Assembly (NCBI GenBank): GCA_945877855.1
Contig: CAMDWA010000018.1
Location: 1-44,167 of the forward strand
DNA length: 44,167 nt
Source of the DNA: Thermoflexus hugenholtzii JAD2
GTDB taxonomy: Bacteria; Chloroflexota; Anaerolineae; J036; Brachytrichaceae
Direction: 5' to 3'
Shown: positions 41,226 to 44,167 of the stretch, in pieces
How positions within the stretch are numbered: the stretch's first letter is position 1
Layout: every line of letters begins with the position of its first letter
The notes under the pieces: model-generated
What the model was told of the DNA's origin: nothing
The model's input: the letters and a program-made list of their open reading frames with translations, nothing else
Databases searched by the model: none
Translations under genes and position numbers: made by a program

Positions 41226-42236
41226 CTAAGTGAGCCAGCATTGCTTGCTCGGCATGATTTGTAGCCAAATTGAGGTGTTGGGCGCAAAATAATCATCGGG
41301 GCGGGTATTCACTTTGACCATTTGCCCATGCGCTTGCACGGTCAATAGATTATGCGAGCCAAGCGGCTCAGCGACAATCACTTGCCCTTGTAATGCCCCG
41401 GCAATTGGCGCAGCATGGGTTTCAATATTCTCGGCACGAATCCCGAGCAAGGTCGCGTTTGACGGTGCGTGCATCGTTGCCATAAATTCGGCAGGCAGTT
41501 GGCTTATTTTTAGCAAGTTCATGGGCGGGTTGCCAATAAAACCTGCCACAAATGGGTCGGTGGGGTGTTGATACACTTGCAGCGGGGCATCACATTGCAA
41601 AATATGACCCTGTTTCATCACCGCAATGCGATCACCTAGCGATAACGCCTCAACTTGATCGTGGGTGACATAGACGGTGGTCATTTTTGCATCATGCAGC
41701 AATTTCTTTAACTCGGCACGCATATCCATACGTAATAGGGCATCGAGGTTGCTGAGGGGTTCATCCATTAACAACACATCGCTGGGCATGGCTAGCGCCC
41801 GCGCCACAGCAACCCGTTGGCGTTGCCCACCACTCAGTTGGGCGGGGTAACGCCCTAAATAGTCGCCAATGCGTAGCAATTCGGCGGCATTATTCACCCG
41901 GGTTTTAATTTCAGCCTCGGGCATTTTTTTCATTTGCAAGCCAAATGCAATATTGTCGCGCACCGTGAGGTGAGGGAAAACCGCATAGCTTTGGAAAACC
42001 ATGCTGATGTTGCGTTTGCGTGGGGGTTCATTGGTGACGTTTTTTCCGCCAATGCTGACGGTTCCCCCGTCAATTTCGTCTAAGCCAGCGATGGCGCGTA
42101 GTAAAGTGGTTTTGCCACAGCCGCTTGGCCCAAGCAACACCATAAATTCTTGATCGCGAATGGTCAAGCTGATGTTGTTGGTCGCGATGGCTTTGCCATA
42201 TTTTTTGACGATATTTTCAAGTTTTATTTCAGCCAT
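41226..42236 (-). CDS. Sugar ABC importer ATPase, MalK/UgpC type
   Basis: The 336-residue cytosolic ATPase has Walker A GPSGCGKTT (36-44), the Q-loop VFQSYAVFPHLTV, signature LSGGQRQRVAVAR, Walker B VLLMDEPLSNLDA and the switch His in VTHDQ. A C-terminal regulatory OB/TOBE region (about 235-336) has PFVAGFIGNPPMNL and LLGIRAENIE, as in MalK and UgpC. Its own partners are the permeases at 42442 and 43242. Because the other sugar-type importer in the window (22128-25346) lacks an ATPase, this subunit could also power that one, as multitask MsmK-like proteins do. Confidence 0.94.
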   Translation of the reverse strand: MAEIKLENIVKKYGKAIATNNISLTIRDQEFMVLLGPSGCGKTTLLRAIAGLDEIDGGTVSIGGKNVTNEPPRKRNISMVFQSYAVFPHLTVRDNIAFGLQMKKMPEAEIKTRVNNAAELLRIGDYLGRYPAQLSGGQRQRVAVARALAMPSDVLLMDEPLSNLDALLRMDMRAELKKLLHDAKMTTVYVTHDQVEALSLGDRIAVMKQGHILQCDAPLQVYQHPTDPFVAGFIGNPPMNLLKISQLPAEFMATMHAPSNATLLGIRAENIETHAAPIAGALQGQVIVAEPLGSHNLLTVQAHGQMVKVNTRPDDYFAPNTSIWLQIMPSKQCWLT

Positions 42237-42271
42237 AATTTTGTGATGCTCAATGCTTAATGGTATAAAAA

Positions 42272-42397
42272 TTAGGATTTACGCAAAATTTGATTTTTAC
42301 CCCAAAGCACACGAAGAACTCAAAGATTTGCATCGTAAAATCTTTCTTATCTTTGTGTTCTTTGCGGTGAAATATTTTTAATGCACGCAAGTCCTAA
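42272..42397. repeat. 126-bp inverted-repeat element between ATPase and permease genes
   Basis: Ends are TTAGGATTTACGCAAAA and, from the other side, TTAGGACTTGCGTGCA. Inside, ACCCCAAAGCACACGAAGAA pairs imperfectly with the TTTGTGTTCTTTGCGGTGA arm. A further GGTATAAAAA/TTTTTATACC pair surrounds it. This looks like a small MITE. Confidence 0.6.
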
Positions 42398-42441
42398 AAA
42401 TATTAGTTTTGCCGATGTTTTTATACCGCTTAATGGGTATA

Positions 42442-43245
42442 TTAACGACTCACACGCCCCCAGAGGGTGAATAAATATTTGCGAATGAACAACATAAAAA
42501 TCATTGAGGGGACAAGCAAAAAGAAGCCACCCGCATAACGATAATTGATGGGCGAGCCATCAAGCTGGGTCAGTAACAAGGCGGGCAATGTGCGATTACG
42601 GGTGGTCAAGATCACCGAAGCAAACACTTCGTTCCAACTCAACACAAAGGTAAACAGGGTCGCTGCGGCCAGGCCGGGCAAGGCCAATGGCAACACCACT
42701 CGCACAAATGCTTGCAAGGGTGAGCATCCCAAGGTCTCGGCAGCCTCTTCCAGATCTTTGGGCACACCCGAAAACACACTGCTGGTGACCAGCACGGTAA
42801 ATGGCAGCGCCAAGGCACAGTGCATCAGCGCAAGGCTAAATACATTGTCATTAATATCGAGTTGGATAAAGGCAACGGCGATCGGAATGGACAAAATGAC
42901 AATGGGGAAAGCGCGGGTGCTGACAATAACAAGCCGCAAAAGATCACGTCCGGGAAAGTTAAACCGCGCCAAAGCATAGCCCGCTGGTGCCCCGATCAAT
43001 AGCGAGAAGACAATGGTGATGAGCGCCACCGTGACACTGCGCCCGGCAGCCGGTAAAACGCCAGTTGCGCCCAAGAAAAATTCCATTGTTTCGATGGTCG
43101 GTGTTGCTGGCACGAAAGGTTTGGGAAAGGTAAAAATACCCGTCCGAGTGCTAAAAGCTTGGGATGCAATTAGATAAATGGGCAGCAAAATCCAAATGGC
43201 CAATAGCACGGCTAGCACATAAGTTAATAAGCGTGAAAGTTTCAT
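42442..43245 (-). CDS. Sugar ABC importer permease, MalG family
   Basis: The 267-residue protein begins with a helix (LLTYVLAVLLAIWILLPIYLI) and has six helices in all. The ATPase-contact loop is KDLEEAAETLGCSPLQAFVRV (about 158-178), and the following PLALPGLAAATLFTFVLSWNE is typical of MalG-type proteins. It overlaps the MalF-type gene by four bases (ATGA), so the two are translationally coupled. Confidence 0.93.
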   Translation of the reverse strand: MKLSRLLTYVLAVLLAIWILLPIYLIASQAFSTRTGIFTFPKPFVPATPTIETMEFFLGATGVLPAAGRSVTVALITIVFSLLIGAPAGYALARFNFPGRDLLRLVIVSTRAFPIVILSIPIAVAFIQLDINDNVFSLALMHCALALPFTVLVTSSVFSGVPKDLEEAAETLGCSPLQAFVRVVLPLALPGLAAATLFTFVLSWNEVFASVILTTRNRTLPALLLTQLDGSPINYRYAGGFFLLVPSMIFMLFIRKYLFTLWGRVSR

Positions 43246-44099
43246 TTCTTCACCTCAAGTTCTGGCGAACGCAACCCAACCAAAAACACAATCGTGGTTA
43301 AGATTGACAACAATAAAATGACACTGGCATAGGCGGCGGCAACGTTGGGGTTGCGAATGTCGTAATACCAGCGATAGGCCTCGCCTGCGAGCAAACTCAT
43401 GCCAGTGCCTGCAATCGCCAGCGCCACCCCAAACACCTGAAACGCCAAAATCGCCCGTAAAATGAGCGCAACCTGTAAACTGGGTTTAAGCATGGGGATA
43501 ATGACGCGCGTCACCCGTTGCCAAAGACTCGCGCCAAACACTTCGGCGGCTTCCATATAATCATTTGGGATTGATTGCAACCCGGCGACTAAAATGACCA
43601 TGATGATGCTGGTGGCACGCCATGCTTCGGCTAGCACCACTGCAATCATCAGCCAGCCCCAATTTTGATAACTGAGAAATAGAAAGGGGCGCTCGAGAAA
43701 ACCTAATGAGATGAGCAAGCTGTTTAAAAAACCACGATCGGTAAAAATATTAAACCAAACGATGCCAGCCGCCAATTCGCTGATGGCGAGCGGGATGGCG
43801 TAAATATAAAGAAAAATACTGGCCCCTTTTAATTTAGCGTTGACGACCAGCGCCATGACTAGCGCCAAGGCGAATTGCACCGGAATGATAATTAAAATGA
43901 GCCAAATGGTGGTTTGGAGTGCCGGTGAAAATTGCACATCGCTAAACATTTTGGCAAAATTTGCCAATGTAAACGCCCCAGTATCGCGATCACGCAACGC
44001 CAACCCAAATGCTTCGACCATTGGATAAGCAAAGAACAAGGCCATAAAAATAATTGATGGCGCGATAAGGATGTAGGGGGTGAATGATCGTTTTTTCAT
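43242..44099 (-). CDS. Sugar ABC importer permease, MalF family
   Basis: From the ATG at 44099 (MKKRSFTPYILIAPSIIF) the protein has 285 residues and six membrane helices. The contact loop is DYMEAAEVFGASLWQRVTRV. The longer frame to 44150 adds MPLRLETCSRLKVANLC, most of which is read from the palindrome end at 44141 onward, and is rejected. The gene for the binding protein is not in the window and should lie just beyond its right edge. Confidence 0.92.
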   Translation of the reverse strand: MKKRSFTPYILIAPSIIFMALFFAYPMVEAFGLALRDRDTGAFTLANFAKMFSDVQFSPALQTTIWLILIIIPVQFALALVMALVVNAKLKGASIFLYIYAIPLAISELAAGIVWFNIFTDRGFLNSLLISLGFLERPFLFLSYQNWGWLMIAVVLAEAWRATSIIMVILVAGLQSIPNDYMEAAEVFGASLWQRVTRVIIPMLKPSLQVALILRAILAFQVFGVALAIAGTGMSLLAGEAYRWYYDIRNPNVAAAYASVILLLSILTTIVFLVGLRSPELEVKK

Positions 44100-44140
44100 A
44101 CACAAATTTGCCACTTTCAACCTAGAGCAGGTTTCGAGTC

Positions 44141-44167
44141 GTAGGGGCACGGCATAGAGTGAGATTA
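44141..44167. repeat. Half of the palindromic element seen at 17614-17661
   Basis: It starts GTAGGGGCACGGCATAGAGT and continues GAGATTA to the window edge. It differs by one base from the same stretch of the earlier copy. The other half should lie outside the window, upstream of the importer permease gene. Confidence 0.7.

Overview
The window looks like a chromosomal segment of an uncultured or little-studied Chloroflexota-type bacterium (inference). The supporting signs are solute-binding lipoproteins with long Ala/Pro/Thr linkers after the lipobox cysteine, a MacB-like ABC set with a CARDB-repeat partner and a Yip1-like membrane protein, a DarA/PstA-type c-di-AMP receptor gene, and intergenic spaces filled with short degenerate purine-rich repeats. 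No rRNA, tRNA or CRISPR array was recognised. Most genes lie on the minus strand.

Layout: (a) 1-552, an AT-rich pair: a Tat-exported Cys-rich peptide and a partial unknown gene. (b) 873-2057 (+), prephenate dehydratase and a c-di-AMP-binding PII-like protein. (c) 2126-9652 (-), a peptide/opine-type ABC importer (lipoprotein, two permeases), a phytanoyl-CoA dioxygenase-like enzyme and an unusual ketopantoate-reductase/M28-peptidase fusion. (d) 10243-15436 (-), a four-gene set: Yip1-like protein, LolD-type ATPase, CARDB protein, FtsX/MacB permease. (e) 15659-16447, a phosphotransferase gene bracketed by 49-bp direct repeats. (f) 16546-28302 (-), a long catabolic cluster: HisD-like dehydrogenase, SDR, cupin, sugar-type ABC importer, three double-SnoaL proteins, a MetE-like methyltransferase and a LacI regulator. 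Two identical LacI-type operators, each next to a -10-like box, precede hisD and the binding-protein gene, so this reads as one regulon.

(g) 28455-37940 is a patchwork of unrelated single genes, nearly all on the minus strand: Imm63-like, alpha/beta hydrolase, peptidase E plus a remnant of a second copy, DUF6713-like, a strikingly proteobacterial cheY, cupin, membrane protein, DUF6886-like, and an unknown 450-aa protein. Several are followed by imperfect palindromes resembling integron attC sites, and a broken tyrosine-recombinase fragment of integron-integrase type lies at the right end in the divergent orientation. I interpret this as the remains of a chromosomal integron cassette array. 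(h) 37975-39153 (+) is a Cys/Met-metabolism PLP enzyme, followed by a hexamer tandem repeat. (i) 39544-44099 (-) is a GH63-type glycosidase with a sugar ABC importer (ATPase, two permeases).

Non-coding structure is abundant: a 162-bp MITE in two copies, a second MITE family with one copy carrying a nested insertion, a palindrome shared with the window edge, several long hairpins and two families of heptamer-like spacer repeats. The spacer repeats often run into predicted ORF ends and mislead start calls; I trimmed starts accordingly.
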